Numbered from the stretch's first letter, positions 38,547-47,994 are shown. The stretch: DNA of 64,000 nt from Ardenticatena maritima (GCF_001306175.1 NZ_LGKN01000006.1:124001-188000); one strand, 5' to 3'. Numbers and translations: made by a program. Notes: generated by a model from the sequence alone, not told the origin.

Positions 38547-38575
38547 ACTATACCGACAGGCGCATAGGGCGTCAA
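38547..38575 (-). promoter_or_regulatory. promoter of transporter set 3
   Basis: On the minus strand TTGACG (38575-38570) and TATAGT (38552-38547) are 17 bp apart. The -35 overlaps the stop codon of the SirB1-like gene. Confidence 0.6.
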
Positions 38576-39441
38576 AGGTCTTCACGGTGGGCGTTGGACG
38601 CCAGAATGTGCAGGTAGCGCTCGGCGTCGGCGCGCAATTCGGCTTGATGAATGCGCTCGTACATGGCAATCAGGTTGCGCAACATGCGCGCCAGCATCGC
38701 GAGGTCGTCCACTTCCTGAATGGCTTGCACGTGGGCGGGCATGCCTTGCGCCGCCATCCAACGGCGCAGGGCGTCGCTATCCATCACACGCCCCTGGCGG
38801 AAGGGGTCAATGAAAATCTCATACTCAGGCGGTCCGTAGCGCACGACAAAGTGTCCCGGCAAAGCAATCGGCGCCAGCGGGGCGTTCAAGCGCCGCGCCA
38901 CGCCCAAATAGACCACGCAAAGCGTGATGGGCAAGCCGCGCCGTCGGGCAAGGGTTTCGTGCAAAAAGGCATTGCGCGGGTGGTAATACTCGTCGGTGTC
39001 GCCACGAAACCCATGTTGCGACGCCAGCCAATCGGCAAGCAAGTACGCGCCCGTGAGCATGGCGCTTTGCGAAACGGGAGAGGGCACGTGCCCCACCAAC
39101 GGCTCGGCGAGCGCATCCAGTTGTTCTTTCAGGTGCAAGGGGTCTATCTCGGGGTCTGCCCAGCGGCTGATGAGGATAGCCCCATCTTCAACATTGGGGG
39201 CTCGCGCCAGGCGCGCCCATTCCGCATCCAGCGCGTGCGCCCAAATGCGGCGGTAGAGGTAGGCGGCAAGGTCGGGGGCTTCATCGGCGAGTTCTTCCAA
39301 GAGAGGCAACACATCCCGACCGGCGGCAATGAGTTCGGCTTGGGCGCGGCGTGCAATGGATTCGGTCGGATCACGCGCGAGAGCGAGCAGAGCACGCAAA
39401 TCGTTTTCGTTCAGCGGACGGTGTTCGTGTAGGGGGTGCAT
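38572..39441 (-). CDS. SirB1/transglutaminase-like family protein
   Basis: 289 residues. The N-terminal half is helical (RRAQAELIAAGRDVLPLLEELADEA); the central region carries the SirB1 N-terminal domain signature with YYHPRNAFLHETLARRRGLPITLCVVYLGVARRL and ALPGHFVVRY. The C-terminus is a helical TPR-like segment. The fold is related to transglutaminases; the role in most bacteria is unknown. Start at 39441 is chosen on domain grounds; the ribosome site is weak. Confidence 0.85.
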   Translation of the reverse strand: MHPLHEHRPLNENDLRALLALARDPTESIARRAQAELIAAGRDVLPLLEELADEAPDLAAYLYRRIWAHALDAEWARLARAPNVEDGAILISRWADPEIDPLHLKEQLDALAEPLVGHVPSPVSQSAMLTGAYLLADWLASQHGFRGDTDEYYHPRNAFLHETLARRRGLPITLCVVYLGVARRLNAPLAPIALPGHFVVRYGPPEYEIFIDPFRQGRVMDSDALRRWMAAQGMPAHVQAIQEVDDLAMLARMLRNLIAMYERIHQAELRADAERYLHILASNAHREDL

Positions 39442-39555
39442 ACGCCTGTGCCTGCCACATTGACGGTTTGGCTTTCGCGGTCTGAGTGTACCGAGCCTCA
39501 TCAGGTTTGACAAAAAAGCCCCAAGGGTGGTGTTTCGCGTGCGTCCACATGGGCG

Positions 39556-41364
39556 CTAATTACGCCCAAACGAATCCCGCGGGTCGTGTTTGGGAGTGTC
39601 GCCACGCGATAAGGCGGCGTATTCTTCCTGGGCGCGCAGTTGCAAATCGTACATGTGGGCGTAAAGCCCTTGCTTTGCCAGCAATTCCGCATGTGTGCCT
39701 TGCTCTACCAGCCGCCCTTCGTCAAACACGAGGATGAAGTCGGCGTGCTGAACCGCCAGCAGGCGCTGGGCGATGATGAACGTCGTGCGCCCTTCCATCA
39801 AGCGGTTGAGCGCCTGACGAATGGCGTGCTCCGTTTCGGTATCCACCGCCGACAATGAATCATCCAAAATCAGAATGCGGGGGTCTTGCAAGAGCGCGCG
39901 GGCAATGGCAATACGTTGGCGCTGCCCACCGGAGAGCGTGACGCCGCGCTCGCCCAGCACCGTCTCATAGCCGTGAGGGAGTTCCATGATGAAATCATGC
40001 GCGGCGGCGGCTTTGGCGGCGGCGATAATCTCTTCTTCGCTCGCATCGGGGCGACCAAACGCAATGTTTTCGCGCACGGTGGTGCTAAACAAGAATGAAT
40101 CCTGGAGCACCATGCCGATATGGCGGCGCAGGCTGGCGAGTTTGAGTTGCCGCACATCATAGCCGTCAACCAGCACACGCCCCGCGCTCACATCGTAGAA
40201 GCGGGGTATCAGCGACACGACGGTGCTCTTGCCCGAACCGGTGGGACCGACCACGCCAACCACACGCCCAGGCGGCACACGAAACGAGACATCGTGCAAC
40301 ACCGGCACACCATCGTGGTACGCGAATGAGACATGCTCGAACACCACTTCGCCCCGCATGGTCGAAAGTTCGCGGGCGTCGGGGGCGTCTTCGATGGTGG
40401 GCGCAGTGTCCAGCACTTCAAAAATGCGTTCCGCGCTGGCGGTCGCATCGGCGGCACGCGCCACCAAAAACCCCAGTTGGCGCACGGGCGCATTGAGTTG
40501 CGAGAGGTAGGAGATGAACGCAAAAAGCGTCCCGACGGTCATGGTGCCCGCCAGCACCTGACGCCCCCCAAACAAGAGCACCAGCCCAATGCTCAGCGCG
40601 ATGAGGAAACTCATGAACGAAAAATTGTTCGCCCATGTGTTCACCAGCGCCACCCGCTGGCGGTAAAACTGCTCGTTTTGTTCGCGGAATTTTTGCAGTT
40701 CGTACGGTTCACGCGCAAACGCCTTGACAACACGAATCCCCGTCAGGCTTTCCTGCATCACGCTGCTGATACGCCCCAGCCGCTCCTGTACCGCGTGGGA
40801 CATGCCCCGCAGCCGCGCCCCCAGGCGCACGGTGATACCGACCAGCACGGGCAACGGCGCAAGCGCGACCAACGCCAGCGTGGCGTTCGCCCGCACCAGC
40901 ACCACCACGATACCAATCAGCAAGATGGCGACGTTGATGAGTTGCAATAGCCCTGTGCCGGTAAAGCGCTGGGTTTGTTCCACATCCCCCGTCAGGCGGC
41001 TCATCAAGTCGCCCGTTTGGGCGCGGTCGAAAAAGTCAAACGAGAGCCGTTGCAAATGTTCGTAGAGGCGTCGGCGCAGGTCATACGCAACGCGGAAAGA
41101 GAGCCATTGCCCATAAAACATCATGGCATAGCCCGCCGCGGAACGCACAACCGCAATCCCCAAAATGAACAACGCCGACATCAGCAGCACGCGCGTTTCG
41201 CCCGCCAGCAAACCGCGGTCAATGACGTCGCGCACAATCCAGGGTACAAGCAGGTTCAGCGCCGTCACGGTCAGCATCGCCCCATACGCCAGCGCCAACT
41301 GGCGCGGATAGGCGAAAATCGCCTGCAACAAACGGCGCAGTGTGCCCACCGATATCCTTACCAT
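39556..41364 (-). CDS. ABC exporter, fused membrane and ATPase domains (MsbA/MDR type)
   Basis: 602 residues. A six-helix exporter domain (about 15-310) is followed by the nucleotide-binding domain: Walker A GPTGSGKST, signature [15 protein letters not shown], Walker B ILILDDSLSAVD, switch His in TFIIAQRL replaced by Gln. That last replacement (H-loop residue usually in IAHRL) is notable. Substrate could be lipid or drug. Half-transporter, so it forms a homodimer unless paired. Start adjoins the stop of the Tat-signal protein gene. Confidence 0.92.
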   Translation of the reverse strand: MVRISVGTLRRLLQAIFAYPRQLALAYGAMLTVTALNLLVPWIVRDVIDRGLLAGETRVLLMSALFILGIAVVRSAAGYAMMFYGQWLSFRVAYDLRRRLYEHLQRLSFDFFDRAQTGDLMSRLTGDVEQTQRFTGTGLLQLINVAILLIGIVVVLVRANATLALVALAPLPVLVGITVRLGARLRGMSHAVQERLGRISSVMQESLTGIRVVKAFAREPYELQKFREQNEQFYRQRVALVNTWANNFSFMSFLIALSIGLVLLFGGRQVLAGTMTVGTLFAFISYLSQLNAPVRQLGFLVARAADATASAERIFEVLDTAPTIEDAPDARELSTMRGEVVFEHVSFAYHDGVPVLHDVSFRVPPGRVVGVVGPTGSGKSTVVSLIPRFYDVSAGRVLVDGYDVRQLKLASLRRHIGMVLQDSFLFSTTVRENIAFGRPDASEEEIIAAAKAAAAHDFIMELPHGYETVLGERGVTLSGGQRQRIAIARALLQDPRILILDDSLSAVDTETEHAIRQALNRLMEGRTTFIIAQRLLAVQHADFILVFDEGRLVEQGTHAELLAKQGLYAHMYDLQLRAQEEYAALSRGDTPKHDPRDSFGRN

Positions 41365-41365
41365 G

Positions 41366-42205
41366 CTACAACTCCAAGCCCAGGCGTTCCCGCCACTCGC
41401 GCACACGCGCCCGCCGTTCGGCGCGCACCGCCAGCGCATGCTGGGCGGGACGTATCACGCTTGTTTCGAGCGTGTTCAACAAGTCGGTCAGTTTGCCCAG
41501 CAACTGCTCCACAGGCGCCATCACGCCATCAACAAACGGGTCGAGTAAACGCACTTCAACCTCACCCGTGGCGGTACGTGGGAAGAACGTCGCCCGCACC
41601 GGTTGCAGCAAGGCGGTGTTGATGGCGGTAATGCTTTCGGGCACATGCGCCAGCAGGTTCGTCATTTCATCGAACACGAGGGTGGCGCGCTCGCCCATGC
41701 CGAAGGGGAGATAACCCAACACACGGCGCAAAAAGTCGGCGGTGCGCTGGGCAAGCCCGCCCGTGCGCTCATCAGCAGCGGCAAGCGCCGCTTCCAGACG
41801 CTGAACGCCCTCAGCCAGGGTATTCACCGCCTGTTCGGCAGCCGCCAAGCCGGTATCGAGGAGCACCAGCCCTTCATCCAACTGTTTGAGCGCGTCGCCC
41901 GCTTGTTGCAAACCGCCCTGGACACGCTGCACCATGTCGCGCACGGTTTCGAGCGGCGTCGCCAGCGTGGACAACCCGCGCGCCAGTGTCTCATCCAGCC
42001 CGACTTCTTCCAGCGCTTCGTAGGCGGCGACCAGTTCGCGCCACTCGTCCAGCGCGGCATTGTGCGCCGCCTGCATCTCGGCGCGCACTTCCGCTTCGCG
42101 GCGCTCGGCGCTCTCCGCCCAGGCGACACCGCCGCCCACGCTCGCGCCGACCAGCGCCCCAAAGCCCCCCAGCAAAACATCCCGCCGACTCAGATTGTTG
42201 CTCAT
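41366..42205 (-). CDS. Tat-signal coiled-coil protein, function unknown
   Basis: 279 residues. A twin-arginine motif SRRDVLLGG and hydrophobic core (about 6-29, ending GVAWA) suggest folded export. The rest is long alpha-helical coiled coil (about 35-175), with heptads such as LKQLDEGLVLLDTGLAAAEQAVNTLAEGV, and a helical C-terminus. No enzyme motif. AAAGGAG precedes the ATG. It lies between an SDR and an ABC exporter and could be a periplasmic adaptor of that exporter (inference). Confidence 0.75.
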   Translation of the reverse strand: MSNNLSRRDVLLGGFGALVGASVGGGVAWAESAERREAEVRAEMQAAHNAALDEWRELVAAYEALEEVGLDETLARGLSTLATPLETVRDMVQRVQGGLQQAGDALKQLDEGLVLLDTGLAAAEQAVNTLAEGVQRLEAALAAADERTGGLAQRTADFLRRVLGYLPFGMGERATLVFDEMTNLLAHVPESITAINTALLQPVRATFFPRTATGEVEVRLLDPFVDGVMAPVEQLLGKLTDLLNTLETSVIRPAQHALAVRAERRARVREWRERLGLEL

Positions 42206-42245
42206 GGCGTCTTCTCCTTTCAGCGCCACGCCACTACGCGCGAGG

Positions 42246-43031
42246 CTATGAGCCCAGCGGCCACCCCAGCATCAAACCGCCGTCCACCACCAGCACGGAG
42301 CCCGTCGTGTAGTCGGAATACGGCGAGGCAAGGTAGAGCGCCGCGCCAATCAGGTCTTCGACTTCGCCAAACCGCCCGGCGGGGGTGAGTTTGAGGATGG
42401 GTTCGGCAAATTGGGGTGTTGCCCAAATGAGTTGGCTGAAGCGAGTACGGATGAAGCCCGGCGCAATCGCGTTGACCTGGATATTGTCGCTCCCCAGTTC
42501 CATCGCCAGGTTCTGGGTGAGCATGATGACGGCGGCTTTGCTGACGCTGTAAATGCCCATGCCGGGCGCGGGTTTCAAGCCGGCAATGCTGGCCATGTTG
42601 ATGATTTTGCCGCCCCCAACTTTGCGCATTTCAGGCACAACGGCGCGCGCCATGCGTGCATAGCCCAGCACGTTGACATCCATGATTTTTTGCCATACGG
42701 CGTCGTCTGCATCCAAAATGGGACCAAAATGGGGGTTGGTGGCGGCGTTGTTCACCAGAATGTCAATGCGCCCGTAGGTGTCAACGGTGCGGCTGATGAG
42801 GTTGGCGACGGCGTCGGCATCGCCCACGTGGGTGGCAATGGGCAACGCTTCGCCCCCCTCCGCCCGAATCTCCTCCGCGACGACGTCCAGCCCGCTTTGC
42901 TTGCGGCTGGCGAGTACCACCGCCGCCCCCGCCTGCGCGTAGGCTTTGGCGATTGCCGCCCCAATGCCACGGCTGGCGCCCGTGATAATCGCCACTTTGC
43001 CGCTCAGGTCGAAGGTTGGTTTGTCGGTCAT
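42246..43031 (-). CDS. short-chain dehydrogenase/reductase
   Basis: 261 residues, classical SDR. Cofactor motif TGASRGIG (about 18-25), NNAA, catalytic Ser near SIAG, Y-S-V-S-K with the catalytic Tyr and Lys, and a C-terminal GSVLVVDGG. An Arg/Lys pair after strand 2 (ASRKQ) suggests NADP(H). The substrate is unknown. AGGAGG precedes the ATG at 43031. It follows recF by 25 bp. Confidence 0.92.
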   Translation of the reverse strand: MTDKPTFDLSGKVAIITGASRGIGAAIAKAYAQAGAAVVLASRKQSGLDVVAEEIRAEGGEALPIATHVGDADAVANLISRTVDTYGRIDILVNNAATNPHFGPILDADDAVWQKIMDVNVLGYARMARAVVPEMRKVGGGKIINMASIAGLKPAPGMGIYSVSKAAVIMLTQNLAMELGSDNIQVNAIAPGFIRTRFSQLIWATPQFAEPILKLTPAGRFGEVEDLIGAALYLASPYSDYTTGSVLVVDGGLMLGWPLGS

Positions 43032-43056
43032 GGGAGCCTCCTGTTGGTGTGGTTGG

Positions 43057-44262
43057 TTAGCCTTCAATGAACCGCCCTTGTTCAACGCGAATCAACCGCG
43101 CGTTGGCGCGGACATCAGGCGCTAACTGATTGGGGTCGGTTGTGGTCATGAAGATTTGCGTATCGTCCAGCAACAAATGGCTGAGCAACCGCCGCCGCTC
43201 ATGGTCGAGTTCGCTCATCACATCATCCAGCAACAAAATGGGGGATTCGCCTTTTTTGTTGCGCAGGAGCGCCACTTCAGCCAGTTTGAGCGCCAGGGCG
43301 GCGGTGCGCTGTTGCCCCCGTGAACCGAAGTCGGTCATGTCCACGCCGTTGACGAGAAAGCGCACGTCATCGCGGTGGGGACCTACCAGCGTCATGCCGC
43401 GTTCGAGTTCCTGGGCGCGCACAGCAGCCAGTTCCTCGCGGAAAAGCGTCTCCACTTCATCGAGCGAGAGCAGCGAGCCTTGCACGCCCCACATTTCGGG
43501 CGCAAAGCCCAGCGACAACTGATGCGCATTGCGCGGTCCCAATTCCAGGCGCGGCACGTATTGCATGTGCAGGCGTTCGCGCCCTCCTGTCAGGTCGGCG
43601 TGCATGCGAGCGGCAATTTCATCCAATTGGGCGATGATTTGCTGGCGGCGCACAATCAAGTACGCCCCATGACGCACCAACTGGTCGTCCCACAGCGCCA
43701 CCACCTCCGGGTCGCCCCCCCGTTCCTGTACCATGCGCAAGGTCGCGTTGCGTTGTTGCAGCACTTCGGTGTACTTCGCCAGGTCGCGGCAATACTCGCG
43801 GTCAATCTGGCAGATGGTCATGTTGAGGTAGCGGCGGCGCACCGCAGGGCTACTGGCAATCAGGCTGATATCTTGCGGCAGAAACAGCACGGTGGCGATT
43901 TCGCCAATGTAGTCGAGAATGGTCAGGCGCTTTTCGTCCCAAAAGATGGTTTTCTGGGTGCGCTGCTGTTCCACATCGGACACATTCACAATCATGCGGG
44001 CGCGGTGCGTTCCATCGCGGCGCTGGACAACCGCTTCAAGCGAGGCGAACGGCAACCCCTCTTCGGCGGCGTCGAAATGCACCAACTGCGCATCACGCCG
44101 TGCATGCACCGAGCGCGCCGTACTGAGAAAGGCGATGGATTCCAGGAAATTGGTTTTGCCTTGCGCGTTCTGCCCATAGAGCACAATCAAACCGCGGTCG
44201 AAACGAGTTTCGAGGCGGGCATAGTTGCGAAAATTGGTCAGGCGGTATTCGGTCAGGTACAT
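43057..44262 (-). CDS. recF: DNA replication and repair protein RecF
   Basis: 401 residues. Walker A G30-QNAQGKT37, ABC-type signature region [16 protein letters not shown], Walker [13 protein letters not shown]. RecF loads RecA at gapped DNA together with RecO and RecR. It is not next to dnaA, dnaN or gyrB here, unlike in many genomes, but heads an operon with an SDR. A longer frame to 44418 is rejected because [14 protein letters not shown] is the family N-terminus. Confidence 0.95.
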   Translation of the reverse strand: MYLTEYRLTNFRNYARLETRFDRGLIVLYGQNAQGKTNFLESIAFLSTARSVHARRDAQLVHFDAAEEGLPFASLEAVVQRRDGTHRARMIVNVSDVEQQRTQKTIFWDEKRLTILDYIGEIATVLFLPQDISLIASSPAVRRRYLNMTICQIDREYCRDLAKYTEVLQQRNATLRMVQERGGDPEVVALWDDQLVRHGAYLIVRRQQIIAQLDEIAARMHADLTGGRERLHMQYVPRLELGPRNAHQLSLGFAPEMWGVQGSLLSLDEVETLFREELAAVRAQELERGMTLVGPHRDDVRFLVNGVDMTDFGSRGQQRTAALALKLAEVALLRNKKGESPILLLDDVMSELDHERRRLLSHLLLDDTQIFMTTTDPNQLAPDVRANARLIRVEQGRFIEG

Positions 44263-44420
44263 GGGTCTCGTTCTGCGTTGGTGGTCTGGCGGCCGTTGTA
44301 GCCCGTGCCGCAGCGTGGTATTATAGCGCAGCAGAGGCGCAAAGAGAAGCCTTTTTGCTCTCTCACAAACCGATAAAAACCGCACGCAGACAACGAACAG
44401 AGAGAGGAGTACGAGCATTC

Positions 44421-44828
44421 ATGGACACCACACCACCTGAATTCACACTCGAACACCGCTGGTCGGTGATGATGGGCGACGCCATCACGCTTCTGCTCTT
44501 CGCCGCGCTGGGGCGCGCCAGCCACGCCGAAGCCCTCACCATTCCCGACATCATTGACACCGCCTCGCCCTTCCTCGTGGGATGGTTCGTCATGGCGCCT
44601 TTCCTCGGCGCGTACCGCCCGATGGCGTTCGACACACCACGCCACACCATCCGCGCCACCTTCCTCGCCTGGGCGGGGGGCATTCCGTTGGGGCTGCTCT
44701 TGCGGGCGTGGCTCTTCAAACGCAACGTGCCCCTCTCATTTGCCATCGTCACACTTGCCACCACGCTGGTCATGCTCATGACGTGGCGCTTGCTCTTCTG
44801 GTGGCTCCGCAGCCGCCGCGCATCCTGA
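44421..44828 (+). CDS. DUF3054 membrane protein
   Basis: 135 residues with four helices (about 12-30, 45-64, 75-94 and 104-125). The motif GDAITLLLFAALGR near the start and FLVGWFVMAPFLGAY are typical of DUF3054, a family of unknown function. AGAGGAG precedes the ATG at 44421. First gene of a five-gene plus-strand operon, divergent from recF. Confidence 0.85.
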   Translation: MDTTPPEFTLEHRWSVMMGDAITLLLFAALGRASHAEALTIPDIIDTASPFLVGWFVMAPFLGAYRPMAFDTPRHTIRATFLAWAGGIPLGLLLRAWLFKRNVPLSFAIVTLATTLVMLMTWRLLFWWLRSRRAS

Positions 44829-44853
44829 AGCCATCATCTGGAAGGAGACACCC

Positions 44854-45510
44854 ATGCCAACACTCGACGAAATCGTTGCCGCGATTGACGCCCGACTGGA
44901 AGAAAAAGACGCCACGCGCGAACAGGTGCTCTCGCTGTCGCGCAAGGTGGTGCAACACGCTTCCAAAGCCATTCGCGCCACCCACCGCCGCGAATGGGAC
45001 AACGCCGAACGCCTGCTCGACGAAACGGGGGCGCTTGTCGCCCAAATGAACGTCGCCGCCGCCCGCTTTCCCGACATTTTCTTTGCAGGCTACACCCAGG
45101 ACGCCCAAAAAGAATATGGCGAAGCCCGCCTGACCTACGCCTTTGTGCGCGACTTGCCCATCCCCACCCCCGACGACCTGGGCATTGAAGACGCCGTCTA
45201 TCTGAACGCTTTGGGCGAAGCCGCCAGCGAGTTGCGCCGCACCATCCTCGACCTCGTGCGGCAAGACGCATTTGATGAAGTGCATCGCTTGCTCGCCTGC
45301 ATGGAAGACGTGTACAGCCTGCTCCAAACGGTGGATTACCCCCACGCCATCACCAACAACGTGCGGCGCACCAACGACATGTTGCGCGGCGTGCTCGACC
45401 GCACGCGAGGCGACGTGACCACCGCCTTCAAACAGTACGAACTACGCCACGCACTGGCGCATTTTGAAAAACTGGTACAATCATCCGTCTCAAAATCCCT
45501 AGATGAGTGA
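44854..45510 (+). CDS. translin family protein
   Basis: 218 residues, all-helical. The family core is clear: QKEYGEARLTYAFVRDLPIPTPDDLGI, EAASELRRTILDLVRQDAFDEVHRLLACMEDVYSLLQTVDYP and a closing LDRTRGDVTTAF. Eukaryotic translin and TRAX form the C3PO complex, which binds single-stranded nucleic acid and whose TRAX acidic residues cut RNA. Conserved Glu and Asp residues are present, so nuclease activity is possible but unproven. GGAAGGAG precedes the ATG. 25 bp after DUF3054; 17 bp before the next gene. Confidence 0.88.
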   Translation: MPTLDEIVAAIDARLEEKDATREQVLSLSRKVVQHASKAIRATHRREWDNAERLLDETGALVAQMNVAAARFPDIFFAGYTQDAQKEYGEARLTYAFVRDLPIPTPDDLGIEDAVYLNALGEAASELRRTILDLVRQDAFDEVHRLLACMEDVYSLLQTVDYPHAITNNVRRTNDMLRGVLDRTRGDVTTAFKQYELRHALAHFEKLVQSSVSKSLDE

Positions 45511-45527
45511 GACGGAGCGAGGAGAAC

Positions 45528-47267
45528 ATGGACCGCGAAATTCCGAGCCTGGGAAGCGAAGAAATCGAACTCTATATCCGCACCTACTTTTCCCTTTTGC
45601 GCAGTAGCGTGCCTGTGCGCGTCAAAGCGCTGGAAGAAACCCACGCCGGCATGCGTTCCAGCCTGCACGCGCTCGCCGAATCCCCCCTGCCCGACATCGG
45701 CGCATTCACCTACGCCTACCTGCGCCTGCCGCCCATCATCTCGCAAACGCGGCTGGTCATGCTTGGGCAATCCGAAGAAGTCTTTGCCCGCCGCGGCTAC
45801 CACGACGTCCACCTCTGGACGCCGGTGGAAGCCCCCGCCCGCCGCCGCAAACTCTACTACAACGGCAACGGGTTGCTGGCGGCTTTTGTGGCGAGCGTTT
45901 CCGACATTGACGACATGGTGCCCACGCTGACCGCCTTCCAGATTGAATGGAACAAAATGCACCACCTCTTGAACACCGACAAGGGGCTGGTGGCACGCCT
46001 GCAAGACGTTGCCGAACACGGCGGCTGGACCGCCGATGATTCCGCCCGCGTGCAAGACGCCCTGCAACTTGAAGATGGTCCCTGGCGGCAGTTGCGGCGG
46101 CTCTTCGGCGCACAACTGCCCGCCAAACTCGCCGAAATTGCTTCGCGCGAGCAAGATTTGCAGGTGCTCCTGCTGGCAAGTTCACTCACTGACTACGAAC
46201 GCGCCACACGGCGCTGGTGGGATACCATCGCCGAACACGCCCGCCGCGTCTTGCTGGGCAATCGCCCGGTGTACTTCGTTTCCAGCAACACCCACAGCAT
46301 CCTGAACCTGCTGAGCGGCTACGCCCTGGCGCACGAGCAAGACATCCTCGACTTTTTACACCAAGCCAACCCTGAGGGGCTTGCCGACGCGCTCGACGCC
46401 GCCACCCTTGACGACCCCGACCACTACAACCTGCTCTACTACGCCCTGCGCTACTACCTGCAAGACAAAAAGCGCGCTACCGAACACCACCGCTGGTTGC
46501 ACGAAAGCGGTTTTCTGCACATTGACAACCCGCTCTACCTGGACGTATCGGCGCAAATTTTTGAACTCAACCGCCTCATTCCCGACCGGTTCGACCCGCG
46601 CATCCAGATGAGCGACCTCGACCTGCTGCGCCGTTCCGACGCGCTCATCTTCAACGTGGATTACCCGCTCGGCATGGCGGCGTATCAAGTGCTCTCCGAA
46701 GTCGCGGCGCGCTTTGGGCACATCATGGGCGTTTACATCATGGGGAAAGCCGCCACGCTCAACGGGCGCGTCGGCGACGCCATCATCCCCGAAGTGGTGC
46801 ACGATGAGCACTCGCGCAACACCTTCCTCTTGCGCAACTGTTTCAGCGCGCAAGACGTTGCCCCCTTCATGAAGCGAGGAAGTGTGCTCGACAACCAGAA
46901 AGCGCTCACCGTGCGCGGCACTTTCCTGCAAAACCGCGATTTTATGCACGTCTTCTACCGCGAAGGCTACACCGACCTGGAAATGGAAGCCGGTCCCTAC
47001 CTGAGCGCGGTGTACGAAAACAACTACCCCAAACGCTACCCCGTGAACGAAATCGTCAAACTCTACAACGTGCGCTACGACGTGGGCATTCTGCACTACG
47101 CCTCGGATACGCCGTACAGCAAACGCCAGCAGTTGCTCTCCGAATCGTTGCGTTTTCGCGGGGTCGAACCCACCTACGCGGAATCCATCGCTATTTTGCG
47201 CCGTATCTTCACCCGCGAAATTGAACGCCAAAAGTACCATCACACAGCCACGTCCGAAGCGCCATGA
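45528..47267 (+). CDS. uncharacterised 579-residue protein
   Basis: I do not recognise a characterised family. It is soluble, with no signal peptide or membrane helix, and rich in helices. The most conserved-looking stretch is about 395-460, with FGHIMGVYIMGKAATLNGRVGDAIIPEVVHDEHS and NTFLLRNCFSAQDV. That segment faintly recalls the base-binding region of nucleoside phosphorylase folds, a hint only. An aromatic-rich region (about 300-330) has YYALRYYLQDKK. GAGGAG precedes the ATG. Its stop overlaps the ATG of the next gene (ATGA), tying it tightly to the nuclease pair. Confidence 0.75.
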   Translation: MDREIPSLGSEEIELYIRTYFSLLRSSVPVRVKALEETHAGMRSSLHALAESPLPDIGAFTYAYLRLPPIISQTRLVMLGQSEEVFARRGYHDVHLWTPVEAPARRRKLYYNGNGLLAAFVASVSDIDDMVPTLTAFQIEWNKMHHLLNTDKGLVARLQDVAEHGGWTADDSARVQDALQLEDGPWRQLRRLFGAQLPAKLAEIASREQDLQVLLLASSLTDYERATRRWWDTIAEHARRVLLGNRPVYFVSSNTHSILNLLSGYALAHEQDILDFLHQANPEGLADALDAATLDDPDHYNLLYYALRYYLQDKKRATEHHRWLHESGFLHIDNPLYLDVSAQIFELNRLIPDRFDPRIQMSDLDLLRRSDALIFNVDYPLGMAAYQVLSEVAARFGHIMGVYIMGKAATLNGRVGDAIIPEVVHDEHSRNTFLLRNCFSAQDVAPFMKRGSVLDNQKALTVRGTFLQNRDFMHVFYREGYTDLEMEAGPYLSAVYENNYPKRYPVNEIVKLYNVRYDVGILHYASDTPYSKRQQLLSESLRFRGVEPTYAESIAILRRIFTREIERQKYHHTATSEAP

Positions 47268-47488
47268 AAGCACGCTACACACGCGCATCCGAATTGAACG
47301 AGTTTGCCTACTGCCGCCGCGCCTGGTATTTGCGCCATGTGCGCGGCTACACTTCCGCCAACCAAACAGAACTCGCCGAAGGTGAAAACGCTCACCGTCA
47401 GCATGGGCGTCGCCTTCATCTCGCGCTCTGGGCGTGGCGGCTGGGGCTTCTGCTCATGCTGGCGGGGCTTCTGCTCTGGTGGTGGTAG
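47264..47488 (+). CDS. Cas4-like nuclease, N-terminal piece with first Fe-S cysteine and membrane helix
   Basis: 74 residues. The N-terminus YTRASELNEFAYCRRAWYLR with C17 is what one expects at the start of a Cas4/PD-(D/E)XK exonuclease, where this cysteine is the first ligand of a 4Fe-4S cluster. A membrane helix (about 52-74) ends at the TAG. The remaining nuclease parts are encoded in another frame from 47491. Either this is a naturally split enzyme with coupled translation, or a frameshift broke a fused gene. Confidence 0.75.
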   Translation: MKARYTRASELNEFAYCRRAWYLRHVRGYTSANQTELAEGENAHRQHGRRLHLALWAWRLGLLLMLAGLLLWWW

Positions 47489-47490
47489 GC

Positions 47491-47994
47491 ATGGCGGGCG
47501 TTCTGCTTCTGCTGGGGCTGCTTTTGCTACTGTGGGGCTTGCGGGTGCGCCACGCCAGCGGCGTGCCAACCGGGCGCATCGTCGCCGGCGACACCAGCGG
47601 CTGGCGCGCCCTCGAGACGCCGCTGGTCTCCCATCGCTATCGGCTCACCGGTCGCCCGGACTACCTCATCCAGCAAGGGCGCAGACTCATCCCCGTGGAA
47701 GTCAAACCCCGTCGGCGCGCCACCCGCCCCTACGAAGGCGACCTCTTGCAACTGTGGGCGTACTGCCTGCTTGTTGAAGAAACCACAGGCCACACACCGC
47801 CTTACGGCGTGCTGGTGTACGCCGAACGTCAATGGGAAATCCCATTCGACGCGGACGCCCGCCGACGCCTGTTGCACACCCTTGCCGAACTTGAAACGGC
47901 ACGGCGCGGGGACGAACAAGCGCGCAGCCATACGCACGCCGCACGTTGCCGACGTTGCGGCTTCCGCACCCAATGCAGCGAAGCCCTTGCCTGA
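47491..47994 (+). CDS. Cas4-like PD-(D/E)XK nuclease, catalytic piece with membrane helix
   Basis: 167 residues. A membrane helix (about 3-18) is followed by the nuclease core: GRPD57YL, the V-E70-V-K72 catalytic motif, QLWAY near 87-91 and the cysteine set C153-R-R-C156-GFRTQ-C162. With C17 of the preceding product this makes the four ligands of a Cas4/AddB-type cluster. Start two bases after the upstream TAG, with GGTGGTGG before it, suits re-initiation. No cas1, cas2 or CRISPR array is nearby, so a DNA repair or other role is likelier than adaptation. Confidence 0.85.
   Translation: MAGVLLLLGLLLLLWGLRVRHASGVPTGRIVAGDTSGWRALETPLVSHRYRLTGRPDYLIQQGRRLIPVEVKPRRRATRPYEGDLLQLWAYCLLVEETTGHTPPYGVLVYAERQWEIPFDADARRRLLHTLAELETARRGDEQARSHTHAARCRRCGFRTQCSEALA

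Noticed and set aside
47264-47994. Cas4-like gene as evidence of a CRISPR-Cas locus
   Set aside because: No repeat-spacer array and no cas1, cas2 or effector genes were seen anywhere in the window.
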